This document shows, piece by piece, positions 7,272-15,535 of a stretch of 64,000 bases of DNA. Under the pieces are notes generated by a model, which had not been told where the DNA came from, did no database searches, and saw only the letters and a program-made list of their open reading frames with translations. Position 1 is the first letter of the stretch, and every line of letters starts with the position of its first letter. Source of the DNA: Acidimicrobiaceae bacterium (GTDB taxonomy: Bacteria; Actinomycetota; Acidimicrobiia; Acidimicrobiales; Ilumatobacteraceae); assembly GCA_016722025.1 (NCBI GenBank), contig JADKGZ010000004.1, positions 310,001 through 374,000 of the forward strand, in the 5' to 3' direction. Made by a program: the position numbers and the translations under genes.

Positions 7272-8939
7272 ATGCGACCCATCACCCCACTGCACGCTCA
7301 CCCGATCTCGCGCCGGGTGCTGCTCGCCGGTGCCGCTGCCGTGGTGGTCGCCGCCTGCAGCGACGATTCGACGACCGGCTCGGCCACCACCGTCGGCAAC
7401 ACGGCGGCCCCCGCCACCGATCCCACCACGATTCCGGCTGCAGTCACCACCACCAGCGCCGCCGCCAGCGCCACCGCGTTGGCGCCGGTGGAGCTTGCCG
7501 GCAACCCGTTCACGCTGGGCGTCGCCTCGGGCGACCCCGATGCCGACGGTGTGGTGCTGTGGACACGGCTGGCACCCGACCCGCTCGCGGTCGGCGGGGG
7601 CATGCCCACCGACGACGTACCGGTGCTGTGGGAGGTGAGCGCCACCGACGACTTCGCCGAGATCGCGAGTGGCGGCACCGAGCTCGCCACCGCCGGCCGC
7701 GGCCACAGCGTGCATGCGATCGCCGGCCTCGAGCAGGGCGAGTGGTTCTACCGTTTCCGAGTCGGCCAGTACACCAGCCCGGTGGGCAGCACACGGCCGG
7801 CACCCGCTGCCGACACGCCGGTCGCGCAGGCCCGGTTCGCGGCCGCCAGCTGTCAGAACTACTCCGACGGCTACTACGCCGCGCATCGCGACATCGCCGA
7901 GCAGCGGCCCGACTTCACTGTCTGGCTGGGCGACTACATCTATGAAGGCGGCGGCCTGCCGTTCGATGCCGATGTCGTGGGCCGCGAGCACCTCGGCGAC
8001 GAGCCGACCACCCTCGACGACTACCGCATTCGCTACGGGCAGTACAAGAGCGACCCGCTGCTGCAGGCCTCGCACGCGGCATGCCCGTGGTTCGTCATCT
8101 GGGACGACCACGAAGTGGAGAACAACTACGCCGAGGGCACACCGCAGGATGCCGCCGATGCCGCCGGCTTCCAGGATCGCCGCTTCGCCGCCTACCAGGC
8201 CTGGTGGGAGCACCAGCCGGTGCGGCTCGAGCCGCCGACGGCGGCCGACCAGGAGTACCGCATCTACCGCGATGCCCAGTGGGGTGATCTCATCGAGCTC
8301 GCACTGCTGGATGGCCGGCAGTACCGCAGCGACCAGGCGTGTGGTGATGCCACGCTGAACCTCGACCCGCCCTGCCCGGAAGCGGCCGAGCCGGCGCGCA
8401 CGATGCTGGGCGTGCAGCAGGAGCAGTGGCTGCTCGACACGCTCTCGGCCTCCACCGCGGCGTGGAACCTGATCGGCAACCAGGTCATCCTGGCCGACTC
8501 CACCTTCAACGGCGCCGTCTTGAACTACGACCAGTGGGACGGCTACCCGGTCGCTCGCGCTCGCCTGTTGCAGGCGTTCGACGACAACGACATCCAGAAC
8601 CTCGTCGTGGTCACCGGCGACATCCATCTCGCCGCCGTAGCTCAGCTCCGCGCCGGCGAACGCGGCACGGGCACGCCGGTGGGCGTGGAGTTCGTCACCA
8701 CCTCGATCAGCTCCGACGGCTTGATCGGCGACGAGCTCACCGATGTGCTCAAGTCGTTCCCCGACCTGGTCGACGCCGAACTGGCTCACCGTGGCTACAG
8801 CCTGCACACCGTGACACCGCAGCGGTGGACGGCCGAGTACCGCATCGTCACCGATGTCGACGACGTGGACAGCGATGTCACCTCCTACGGCACCTACACC
8901 GTCGAGGCCGGCAGCAACACGGTGGCCAAGGCGCCATGA
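7272..8939 (+). CDS. phoD: Alkaline phosphatase D family protein (PhoD), Tat lipoprotein
   Basis: A 555-residue secreted phosphodiesterase/phosphomonoesterase of the PhoD family, a Fe/Ca-dependent enzyme that releases phosphate outside the membrane. The N-terminus shows a twin-arginine motif (SRRVLLAG) and a lipobox ending VVAAC, followed by a Thr/Ala-rich linker (about 30-75). A PhoD N-terminal domain then leads to the metallophosphatase core with WLGDYIYEGG, IWDDHEVENNY and VVTGDIHLA. It is probably exported folded and lipid-anchored. The stop overlaps the next start (ATGA at 8936), so the two are co-transcribed. I saw no Pho box, so regulation by phosphate is unproven. Confidence 0.92.
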   Translation: MRPITPLHAHPISRRVLLAGAAAVVVAACSDDSTTGSATTVGNTAAPATDPTTIPAAVTTTSAAASATALAPVELAGNPFTLGVASGDPDADGVVLWTRLAPDPLAVGGGMPTDDVPVLWEVSATDDFAEIASGGTELATAGRGHSVHAIAGLEQGEWFYRFRVGQYTSPVGSTRPAPAADTPVAQARFAAASCQNYSDGYYAAHRDIAEQRPDFTVWLGDYIYEGGGLPFDADVVGREHLGDEPTTLDDYRIRYGQYKSDPLLQASHAACPWFVIWDDHEVENNYAEGTPQDAADAAGFQDRRFAAYQAWWEHQPVRLEPPTAADQEYRIYRDAQWGDLIELALLDGRQYRSDQACGDATLNLDPPCPEAAEPARTMLGVQQEQWLLDTLSASTAAWNLIGNQVILADSTFNGAVLNYDQWDGYPVARARLLQAFDDNDIQNLVVVTGDIHLAAVAQLRAGERGTGTPVGVEFVTTSISSDGLIGDELTDVLKSFPDLVDAELAHRGYSLHTVTPQRWTAEYRIVTDVDDVDSDVTSYGTYTVEAGSNTVAKAP

Positions 8940-9403
8940 CCACCGCGCTGGCCATCGTCGGTGGCATCGCCGGGCTCGCCGTCGTCCTCGTCGTCGTGTC
9001 CCTGCTGGCTCGCCGAGTCGCCGCCAAGGTCACCGCCGATGCGCTCACCGACGTTGCCACCGTCGGTGCCGTCGCAGTGGCGCCGGCGTTGCTCGGCGGC
9101 GTCTCGGCGCCGGGCATCGGGCGCACGCGGGGCAACGGTGTGCTCGCACTGCACCCGGGTCGCCTCGTGTTCGTGCTGGGCGTACCCCGGCGCACGATCG
9201 AGATCCCGCTGGCGCAGATCCACGACGTGGAGGTCTCGAAGGCGTTGCGCACGCCCGGCCGCTACGCACGCAACGGTCGCCCGTGGCTGATGGTGCGTTG
9301 GAAGGCGCCCGACGGCGAGGGCGTCATCGGTGTGCTGCTGCCCGACCCGCAGCGCTGGGCGCAGGCGATCAGGCCGAACGAGTGGCGCGATACCACCGGA
9401 TGA
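8936..9403 (+). CDS. Small membrane protein with PH/GRAM-like domain, hypothetical
   Basis: A 155-residue protein translationally coupled to phoD. It begins with one hydrophobic segment (about residues 3-25), then a second weak hydrophobic stretch near 45-55. A compact beta-rich part follows, with LHPGRLVFVLG, RRTIEIPLAQI and WLMVRWKAPDG. That pattern resembles the bacterial PH-like domain of membrane proteins, but I do not recognise a named family. Its 3' end overlaps the convergent pgi gene by 35 bases, which is long for this window and supports neither frame being spurious, since both proteins look complete. Confidence 0.75.
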   Translation: MTTALAIVGGIAGLAVVLVVVSLLARRVAAKVTADALTDVATVGAVAVAPALLGGVSAPGIGRTRGNGVLALHPGRLVFVLGVPRRTIEIPLAQIHDVEVSKALRTPGRYARNGRPWLMVRWKAPDGEGVIGVLLPDPQRWAQAIRPNEWRDTTG

Positions 9404-10988
9404 GCGCATTGGTGCCAGTGTCGTGCTGTGGTTCGCCATCGCCGGTGAGCTCTGGCGTGATGCGGTTGGCCAGCGCCTTGCCCAGTTCGACACCCCACTG
9501 ATCGAAGCTGTTCACACCCCACACGGTTCCTTGCACCAGCACGATCTGCTCGTAGAGCGCGATCAGCTGGCCGAGCACGTTGGGCGTCAGCCGCGGCGCG
9601 AGGATGGTGGTGCTCGGCCGGTTGCCCGGGAACACCCGCGCCGCCTGCTGGTGCGCAGGAACGCCCTCGGCGATCACCTCCTGCAGCGTCTTGCCGAACG
9701 CCAGCGCCTCACCCTGTGCGAACAGGTTGGCCATGAGCAAGTCGTGCTGCTCCAGCAGCGAGTGGTTGGGTTGCGCGAAGCCGATGAAGTCGACGGGCAC
9801 CAAGCGAGTGCCCTGGTGCAGCAGTTGGTAGAACGCATGCTGGCCGTTGGTGCCGGGCTCGCCCCACACGATGGGGCCGGTGGTGGTGGCGACCTCGCCG
9901 CCATCGAGACGAACCCGCTTGCCGTTGCTCTCCATGTCGAGCTGCTGCAGGTAGGCGGCGAAGCGGCGCAGCTCGTGCGCGTACGGCAGCACTGCCTTGG
10001 TCTCGGCGCCCAGCACGTTGTGGTACCACACGCCCAGCATGCCCATGATGATCGGGGCATTGGCCGCCGGCGGCGCCGTGCGGAAGTGAGTGTCGATGGT
10101 GTGGAAGCCGGCGAGGAACTCGCGAAACCGGTCGGCCCCGATGGAGATCATCAGCGAGAGCCCGATCGCCGAGTCCACCGAGTAGCGGCCGCCCACCCAA
10201 TCCCAGAAGCCGAACATGTTGCCACCGTGATCGTTGACCGTGTCGATGCCGAACTCGGCGACCTTGGTGGCGTTGGTGCTCACGGCGACGAAGTGCTTCG
10301 CCACCGCGGCATCGCCAAGCGCGGCCGTCAGCCAGCGGCGAGCCTCGTTGGCGTTGGTGATGGTCTCGATGGTGGTGAACGTCTTGGAACTGACCACCAC
10401 CAGCGTGGTGGCCGGGTCGAGGTCGGCGAGGTTGGAGGTGATGTCGGCGCCGTCGACGTTGCTGACGAAGCGGCACGCCAGCCCGGGCTGGCCGAAGGCC
10501 TCGGTGGCGAGGTAGGCCATGGCCGGCCCCAGGTCGCTGCCGCCGATGCCGATGTTGACGACGGTGGCGATGCGCTGCCCGGTGGCGCCCAGCCACTGGC
10601 CGCTGCGCACCTGCTCCGCGAACGCCGCCATGCGATCGAGCACTGCGTGCACGTCGGGCACCACGTCGTGACCATCCACCATCACGCTGGCACCGGCCGG
10701 GGCGCGCAGCGCGGTGTGCAGCACGGCGCGCTGCTCGGTGGTGTTGATCAGCTCGCCGGCGAACATCGCATCGCGACGTTGGGCGACACCCGCGGCGGCC
10801 GCCACGGCCAGCAGCGCTGCCAGCACCGCATCGTCGACCAGGTGCTTGGAGTAGTCGATGCGCAGGTCGCCGGCGGTGAGCAGGTAGCGATCGGCGCGGC
10901 CCGGGTCGTTGGCGAACAGCGCGCGCAGATGGGCCGGTTGCGGTGTGGCGTGCAGCGCGGCCCATTCGGGGGTGGTGGTGATGTCCAT
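9369..10988 (-). CDS. pgi: Glucose-6-phosphate isomerase
   Basis: A 539-residue phosphoglucose isomerase, which interconverts glucose-6-phosphate and fructose-6-phosphate in the cytoplasm. Visible family features are the start of the first SIS domain with INIGIGGSDLGP-type sequence (GIGGSDLGP), VVVSSKTFTT, the GGRYSVDSAIGL signature, and QLDMESNGK near the active site. The length matches bacterial enzymes. It is the last gene of a minus-strand row with pgl (28 bases upstream) and an alpha/beta hydrolase. Grouping with pgl suggests joint control of glucose-6-phosphate partitioning between glycolysis and the oxidative pentose phosphate pathway; zwf and gnd are not in the window. Confidence 0.96.
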   Translation of the reverse strand: MDITTTPEWAALHATPQPAHLRALFANDPGRADRYLLTAGDLRIDYSKHLVDDAVLAALLAVAAAAGVAQRRDAMFAGELINTTEQRAVLHTALRAPAGASVMVDGHDVVPDVHAVLDRMAAFAEQVRSGQWLGATGQRIATVVNIGIGGSDLGPAMAYLATEAFGQPGLACRFVSNVDGADITSNLADLDPATTLVVVSSKTFTTIETITNANEARRWLTAALGDAAVAKHFVAVSTNATKVAEFGIDTVNDHGGNMFGFWDWVGGRYSVDSAIGLSLMISIGADRFREFLAGFHTIDTHFRTAPPAANAPIIMGMLGVWYHNVLGAETKAVLPYAHELRRFAAYLQQLDMESNGKRVRLDGGEVATTTGPIVWGEPGTNGQHAFYQLLHQGTRLVPVDFIGFAQPNHSLLEQHDLLMANLFAQGEALAFGKTLQEVIAEGVPAHQQAARVFPGNRPSTTILAPRLTPNVLGQLIALYEQIVLVQGTVWGVNSFDQWGVELGKALANRITPELTGDGEPQHDTGTNALIRWYRATRSA

Positions 10989-11016
10989 CGCCGCCGACGT
11001 TACCGCTCTGTCACTG

Positions 11017-11690
11017 CTACGTCGGTGGCGACGCCGCTGGCAGCTGTGCAGCGGCCGCGGCGTCGATCACCACCACTGTGGCGGTTCGGCGAACGCGCTG
11101 GATGGGCAGCAAACGATCCTCCAACAGCCACCGCCGCATCGGCCCGGCCTTCGCCGCGCCAGGGGCCAGCACCAGCCGGTGGCGAGCCGCGTTCACCACC
11201 GGTGGGGTGAGCGTCATTCGCACGAAGCCGTTGTACGGCCCGCACAGCGCCACCGCCGACGGGCTGTCGATCACCGGATCGCCCGGCGGCCAGGAGGCCG
11301 TGTGGCCATCATCGCCCATGCCCAGGTGCACGACGTCGAACCGCTCGGGAAGACCGGCCGCGTAGCGGCGAACTGCGGAGCTGAGGTGCCGCGCGGTGAC
11401 CGGCATCAGGCGCACTTGTGCGTGTCGCAACGGCAGCACGTCGAGCAGACCGGCGTTGCGCGCCGGATCACCGTCGGGTGCCACGCGCTCGTCGACCTGC
11501 CACACCGTGACCTGCTCCCACGGCACGTCGCGTCGAACGAGGCCGGCGAGCATCAGCGCCGGCGTGCTGCCCCACTGAGCGCCAACGATGCCGCTCCACG
11601 CCGACGAACGGCATTGCGCACCTGTGCTGCCACCCAGTCGGCGGCATCCTCGGCGGCGGTCTGGGCGTCGATGGCGACATGGATGTCCAT
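11017..11690 (-). CDS. pgl: 6-phosphogluconolactonase, frameshifted
   Basis: This gene encodes the hydrolase of 6-phosphogluconolactone in the oxidative pentose phosphate pathway. The main part carries VWQVDERV, PDGDPARNAGLL, HLGMGDDGHTASWPPG and MTLTPPVVNAAR, all typical of Pgl/DevB. The first ~40 residues (MDIHVAID to SLALSG) lie in another frame. The frames meet at the C-run 11570-11573: one more C gives SLALSGGSTPALML, the family's sugar-phosphate-binding start, and a 224-residue protein of normal size. I take the deletion as likely sequence error, otherwise a recent null mutation. The start at 11690 is an ATG 17 bases after the hydrolase stop. Confidence 0.85.
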
Positions 11691-11707
11691 GCTGCGAGCC
11701 TGCCAGA

Positions 11708-12556
11708 TCAGAGTCGTCGCAGGAACGACACCACCGGCCCGGTGAACGCGTCGTTGCGATCGCCGGCCACCATGTGATGCGCATCCTGCACGTCGACGTA
11801 CTCGGCGTGCGGCACGATCTGCAGGAACTCCTGCGCGGTCTCCTCGCTGACGACGTCGCTCATCCGGCCTCGCACGAGCAGCACCGGCAGCGTGAGGCGG
11901 CGGGCGTGCTCGACGAAGATGTCGACGTGGGTGCTGGTGCGCGGCCGGCGCTCCTCGCCCATGAACGCTGGGTCCCAGTGCCAGCGATAACGACCGTCGT
12001 CGCCGAGGCGCAGGTTGCGAGCCAAGCCATCGGTGTTGCTCGGGCGCGGCCGATGCGGCATGTACTCGGCAACGGCGTCGGCGGCCTCCTCCAACGAGGC
12101 GAACCCCTCGGGCCGGCCGGTCATGAACTCGACGATGCGTTGGATGCCGGCGGCCTCCGAGCGATGTGCGATGTCGACCAGCACGAGCGCACGCGCTGCC
12201 GGGGGTAGGCCCTCCTCGGCGCGCGTTCCTTCCATCCACATGCCGGTGATGCCGCCCATCGACGCCCCCACCAGCACCGGCGTGTGCAGCGCCCGGCACC
12301 ACGCTTCGGCGTCGGCGCGCATGACGGCCATGCTGTAGTCGCCGGTGGGGTCCCAGTCGCTCTCACCGTGACCGCGCAGGTCGGCGCTGACCGCGTAGAA
12401 GCCTTCCTTGGCCAGCGCCTTGGCGGTGCCGCCCCACGAGTGCCGGGTCTGGCCGCCGCCGTGCAGCAGCAGCACGGCCGGTGCCGCCGGGTCGCCGTAC
12501 GCATCGGCCACCAGCCGCACGTCGTTCGCCCCGCTGCACTCGATCCGCTGCTTCAC
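11708..12556 (-). CDS. Alpha/beta hydrolase
   Basis: A 282-residue cytoplasmic alpha/beta-fold hydrolase. HGGGQTRHSWGG marks the oxyanion region (about residue 36), GASMGG holds the nucleophile Ser, and the catalytic His is in DAHHMVAGD near the C-terminus. The cap is moderate in size. The GTG at 12556 is chosen because the fold begins just after it; extension upstream would run into the enoyl-CoA hydratase. The order echA-hydrolase-pgl-pgi on one strand suggests co-transcription, but the substrate cannot be named. Epoxide hydrolases and lactonases share this pattern. Confidence 0.85.
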   Translation of the reverse strand: MKQRIECSGANDVRLVADAYGDPAAPAVLLLHGGGQTRHSWGGTAKALAKEGFYAVSADLRGHGESDWDPTGDYSMAVMRADAEAWCRALHTPVLVGASMGGITGMWMEGTRAEEGLPPAARALVLVDIAHRSEAAGIQRIVEFMTGRPEGFASLEEAADAVAEYMPHRPRPSNTDGLARNLRLGDDGRYRWHWDPAFMGEERRPRTSTHVDIFVEHARRLTLPVLLVRGRMSDVVSEETAQEFLQIVPHAEYVDVQDAHHMVAGDRNDAFTGPVVSFLRRL

Positions 12557-12617
12557 GCACCATGGGTAGCACAGGCACACCCGCCGGCAGCGGGTCGAGC
12601 GCCGGGTCAGTGCCCGG

Positions 12618-13382
12618 TCATTGCCCGCTGAAGTGCGCCTCGCGCCGCTCGAGGAACGCACGCACGCCCTCGCGATGATCGTCGGTGCGGAACAGCTCGG
12701 CGAGCGAGCGCGACACCCACTCGCCCAGGTCGCGCCACTCCGGGTCGAGCGCCAACCGCAGGCCGGCCTTGATCCGCTGCACGGCCAACGGAGGTCGGGC
12801 AGCGATCTTCTCGGCCAGCGCCATGGCCGCCGGTAGCAACTGGTCGTGCGGCACCACGCGGGCGACCAGCCCCCACTGCTGGGCAGTGGCAGCATCGATC
12901 ACGTCGCCGGTGAGCAGCATCTCGGCGGCACGCTCGCGGCCAACGAGCTGCGCCAGCCGCCCGAGACCGGCGACGTCGCTGCACAGCCCGCGCAACACGA
13001 ACAGCTCACCGAACTTGGCGCGCTCGGAGGCCACTCGCAGGTCGGCCATCAACGCCAGCTCCATGCCCCACCCGACGGCCGCCCCGTTGACCGCGGCGAT
13101 GATCGGCACGTCGGTGTGCAACAGCGCGTCGGCCGCCGGGGTCAGCCGTGGCTGCACCGCGGTGGGCTTCGGGCCATCGCCGCCGCCCATCACCTCGCGC
13201 ACGTCGTCGCCACTGCAGAAGGCCGGGTCGGCGCCGGTGATCACCAGGCACCGAGCCGTGGTGTCGCGCACCGCGCGCTCGAGCTCGTCGTAGCTCCGGA
13301 AGCGCAACGCGTTGCGCACCTCTGGTCGGTCGATGGTGACGACATCCACGTCGCCCACCCGCTGCACACGCACGTCTGCCAT
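12618..13382 (-). CDS. Enoyl-CoA hydratase/isomerase family protein
   Basis: A 254-residue crotonase-fold protein, probably hydrating 2-enoyl-CoA to 3-hydroxyacyl-CoA. GADPAFCSGDDV forms the first oxyanion segment (about residues 50-61), and AAVNGAAVGWGMELAL the second. The downstream LRGLCSDVAGLGRLAQLVG segment is typical of the crotonase oligomerisation region. One of the catalytic Glu of classic hydratases is not obvious (the region reads CSDVAG), so isomerase, hydrolase or decarboxylase activity remains possible. It is first in a minus-strand row ending with pgi, 61 bases ahead of the hydrolase. Confidence 0.88.
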   Translation of the reverse strand: MADVRVQRVGDVDVVTIDRPEVRNALRFRSYDELERAVRDTTARCLVITGADPAFCSGDDVREVMGGGDGPKPTAVQPRLTPAADALLHTDVPIIAAVNGAAVGWGMELALMADLRVASERAKFGELFVLRGLCSDVAGLGRLAQLVGRERAAEMLLTGDVIDAATAQQWGLVARVVPHDQLLPAAMALAEKIAARPPLAVQRIKAGLRLALDPEWRDLGEWVSRSLAELFRTDDHREGVRAFLERREAHFSGQ

Positions 13383-13414
13383 GGAAGCCTCCTCGCCCCG
13401 TACTGTAAGGAACC

Positions 13415-14521
13415 GTGATCTCCCTCTCCGGTACCGGACTCGACGCGCTCGCTCACCGCATCCAGCAGGAGGTCGACACCGGCAACATCACTGCCGCCCA
13501 GTTGGCCATCGGCCTCGATGGCGAAGTCGCCCACTTCCAGTCGTTCGGCACCGCCACCACCACCGATCGCTTCATCATCTTCTCTGCCACCAAGGCGCTG
13601 GTGGCGATGGCACTGCTGCCGCACTTCGCCGACGGCACGCTCGACCTCACCACGCCCGTCGCCCACTACCTGCCCGAGTTCGGCCACCACGGCAAGGACG
13701 ACGTGACGGTTCTGCACCTGCTGACGATGCAGGGCGGCTTTCCACAAGCGCCCATCGGCCCCGACCGGTGGGGCACCAGCGAGGGCCGCCGCGCCCAGTT
13801 CGCCGAGTGGAAGCTCGACCACCCCGCGGGCTCGCGCACCGAGTACCACCCGGTGTCGGCGCACTGGGTGATCGCCGAGCTGCTGGAATCGCTGAACGGG
13901 CGCGGGTACCTCGATGTGGTGCACGAACGCGTGATGCAACCGGCAGGTGTGGGTCGCATCCTCGGGCCGCAGGCCGTGGGCGCTGTCACCGTGCGCACGC
14001 TGGGCGAGTACCCCACCGACCTGGCCGGCCTCGCCGCCACCTTCGGCAACGCCGAGCACGTGCCCGTGGCCAGCATCGCTCCCGAGGCGCTGCTGTCGAT
14101 GAACGACCCCCGCGCGCAGGCCGCAGGCCTGCCCGGCGGCGGGGCCATCGCCACTGCCGCCGACATCGCCACCATCTACCAGCACTTCCTGCACAACTTC
14201 GGCGGCGCGCTGCCCGACGAGTGGCTGGCCGACGCCGTCGGCACCATTCGCAACGGCAGCGTCAGCGTCACCGACAAGGTGCCCGCCAACCGCACCATCG
14301 CCGGTTACCTGTCGGGCAACGACGGGTACCACCTGCATCGCTGGATGCCGGCGGCGCCCCGCGCCTTCGGCCACAACGGCGCCGGTGGGCAGCTGTGCTG
14401 GGTCGACCCGGCGTCGGGCCTCAGCTGCGGCTTCCTGCACGACACGCTGCACCAGGACCCGCGCGTCGAGTTCAAGCGAGCCGCCGACCTCAACGATCTG
14501 GTGCTCGCGCTGCTGCGCTAG
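13415..14521 (+). CDS. Serine hydrolase, beta-lactamase family (class C/EstB-like)
   Basis: A 368-residue beta-lactamase-fold hydrolase. The SxxK catalytic motif is SATK (about residue 58), the second motif is the Tyr in EYHPVSAHW, and the third is HNGAGG near the C-terminus in place of KTG. There is no signal peptide, so it is likely a cytoplasmic esterase rather than a secreted beta-lactamase. GTG at 13415 has both AAGGA and an upstream TACTGT. RarD follows after only 9 bases, so the two may be co-transcribed. A similar but distinct paralogue lies at 22683-23870. The substrate is unknown. Confidence 0.87.
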   Translation: MISLSGTGLDALAHRIQQEVDTGNITAAQLAIGLDGEVAHFQSFGTATTTDRFIIFSATKALVAMALLPHFADGTLDLTTPVAHYLPEFGHHGKDDVTVLHLLTMQGGFPQAPIGPDRWGTSEGRRAQFAEWKLDHPAGSRTEYHPVSAHWVIAELLESLNGRGYLDVVHERVMQPAGVGRILGPQAVGAVTVRTLGEYPTDLAGLAATFGNAEHVPVASIAPEALLSMNDPRAQAAGLPGGGAIATAADIATIYQHFLHNFGGALPDEWLADAVGTIRNGSVSVTDKVPANRTIAGYLSGNDGYHLHRWMPAAPRAFGHNGAGGQLCWVDPASGLSCGFLHDTLHQDPRVEFKRAADLNDLVLALLR

Positions 14522-14530
14522 CCGCAACCC

Positions 14531-15436
14531 GTGACTCAGCAGCAGCAACCCGCTCGCCACGCCGAGCAACGCGCCGGCATCATCGCCGGCGCCACGGCCT
14601 ACGTGGTGTGGGGCCTGCTCACCATCTACTGGAAGCAGCTGCGCGACTTCGACGCCTTCGAGCTGATCGGGTGGCGCATCACGGCCTCGGCGGTGATCAT
14701 GGCAGTGGTGCTCACCGCCGCCGGGCGCTGGCAGCACCTGGCCGTGCTGCTGCACGACCGCAGGTTGCTGGCCAGAGTGGCCGCCGCCGCCGTGCTGCTG
14801 ACCATCAACTGGACCTCGTACGTGTGGGCCGTCGTGCACGGCCAGGTGCTCGAGACCGCACTCGGCTACTTCATCGCACCGCTGGGCACCGTCACCGTGG
14901 GCGTGCTGGTGCTGCACGAGCAGCTGCGCACGGCACTGAAGGTGGCGCTCGTCTTCGCTGCCGCAGCCGTGGTCGTGCTCACCATCTCCTACGGCCGTGT
15001 GCCGTGGTTGGCGTTGGCCCTCGCCGCCACGTGGACCGCGTACGGCTATCTCAAGAAGCACGTCCCGCTGACACCAGTGGAGAGCATGGCCGCAGAGTCG
15101 TTCGTGCTGTTGGTGCCGGCAGTCGCGCTGTCGATCGCGCTGGCGGGCCGAGCGGGCAGCATTCCCACCAGCGCCTCGCACACCGAGCTGGCGTTCGCGC
15201 TGTTCAGCGGCCTGGCCACCGTGGCACCACTGATGCTGTTCGCCTACGCCGCGCAACGCATGCCGCTCACCATCATCGGGCCGATGCAGTACATCGTGCC
15301 CTCGATGAACTTCGTCATCGGCTGGCTGATCTACGACGAGTCGCTGTCCGCCACGAAGCTCGTCGGGTTCGCGCTGGTGTGGGTGGGCCTCGCCGTGCTC
15401 ACGGCCGACTCCGTGCGCCGGGCGCGCCGGGCCTGA
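14531..15436 (+). CDS. rarD: EamA family transporter RarD
   Basis: A 301-residue inner-membrane protein with about ten hydrophobic helices, typical of the drug/metabolite transporter superfamily. The N-terminal AYVVWGLLTIYWKQL and DAFELIGWR sequences mark the RarD branch. The GPMQYIVPSMNF and VGFALVWVGLAVL segments near the C-terminus are also typical. Substrate is not established for the family; amino-acid or metabolite export is the usual inference. GTG at 14531 follows the serine hydrolase stop closely. A strong hairpin terminator follows at 15482. Confidence 0.9.
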   Translation: MTQQQQPARHAEQRAGIIAGATAYVVWGLLTIYWKQLRDFDAFELIGWRITASAVIMAVVLTAAGRWQHLAVLLHDRRLLARVAAAAVLLTINWTSYVWAVVHGQVLETALGYFIAPLGTVTVGVLVLHEQLRTALKVALVFAAAAVVVLTISYGRVPWLALALAATWTAYGYLKKHVPLTPVESMAAESFVLLVPAVALSIALAGRAGSIPTSASHTELAFALFSGLATVAPLMLFAYAAQRMPLTIIGPMQYIVPSMNFVIGWLIYDESLSATKLVGFALVWVGLAVLTADSVRRARRA

Positions 15437-15481
15437 TCCGGTCGACAGTTGCGTGCCGGCGCGTCACGAGCCGAGACGCGC

Positions 15482-15513
15482 AAGAGGCCCACCCCCGAAA
15501 GGGCGGGCCTCTT
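15482..15513. terminator. bidirectional rho-independent-type hairpin
   Basis: AAGAGGCCC (15482-15490) and GGGCCTCTT (15505-15513) form a perfect 9-bp stem with a 14-base loop. It lies between the convergent rarD and livK genes and can serve both. The T-tracts are minimal (only the TT/AA of the stem ends), as is common in actinobacteria. Confidence 0.85.
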
Positions 15514-15535
15514 GGCAGTACTCATGAGCGCTCGA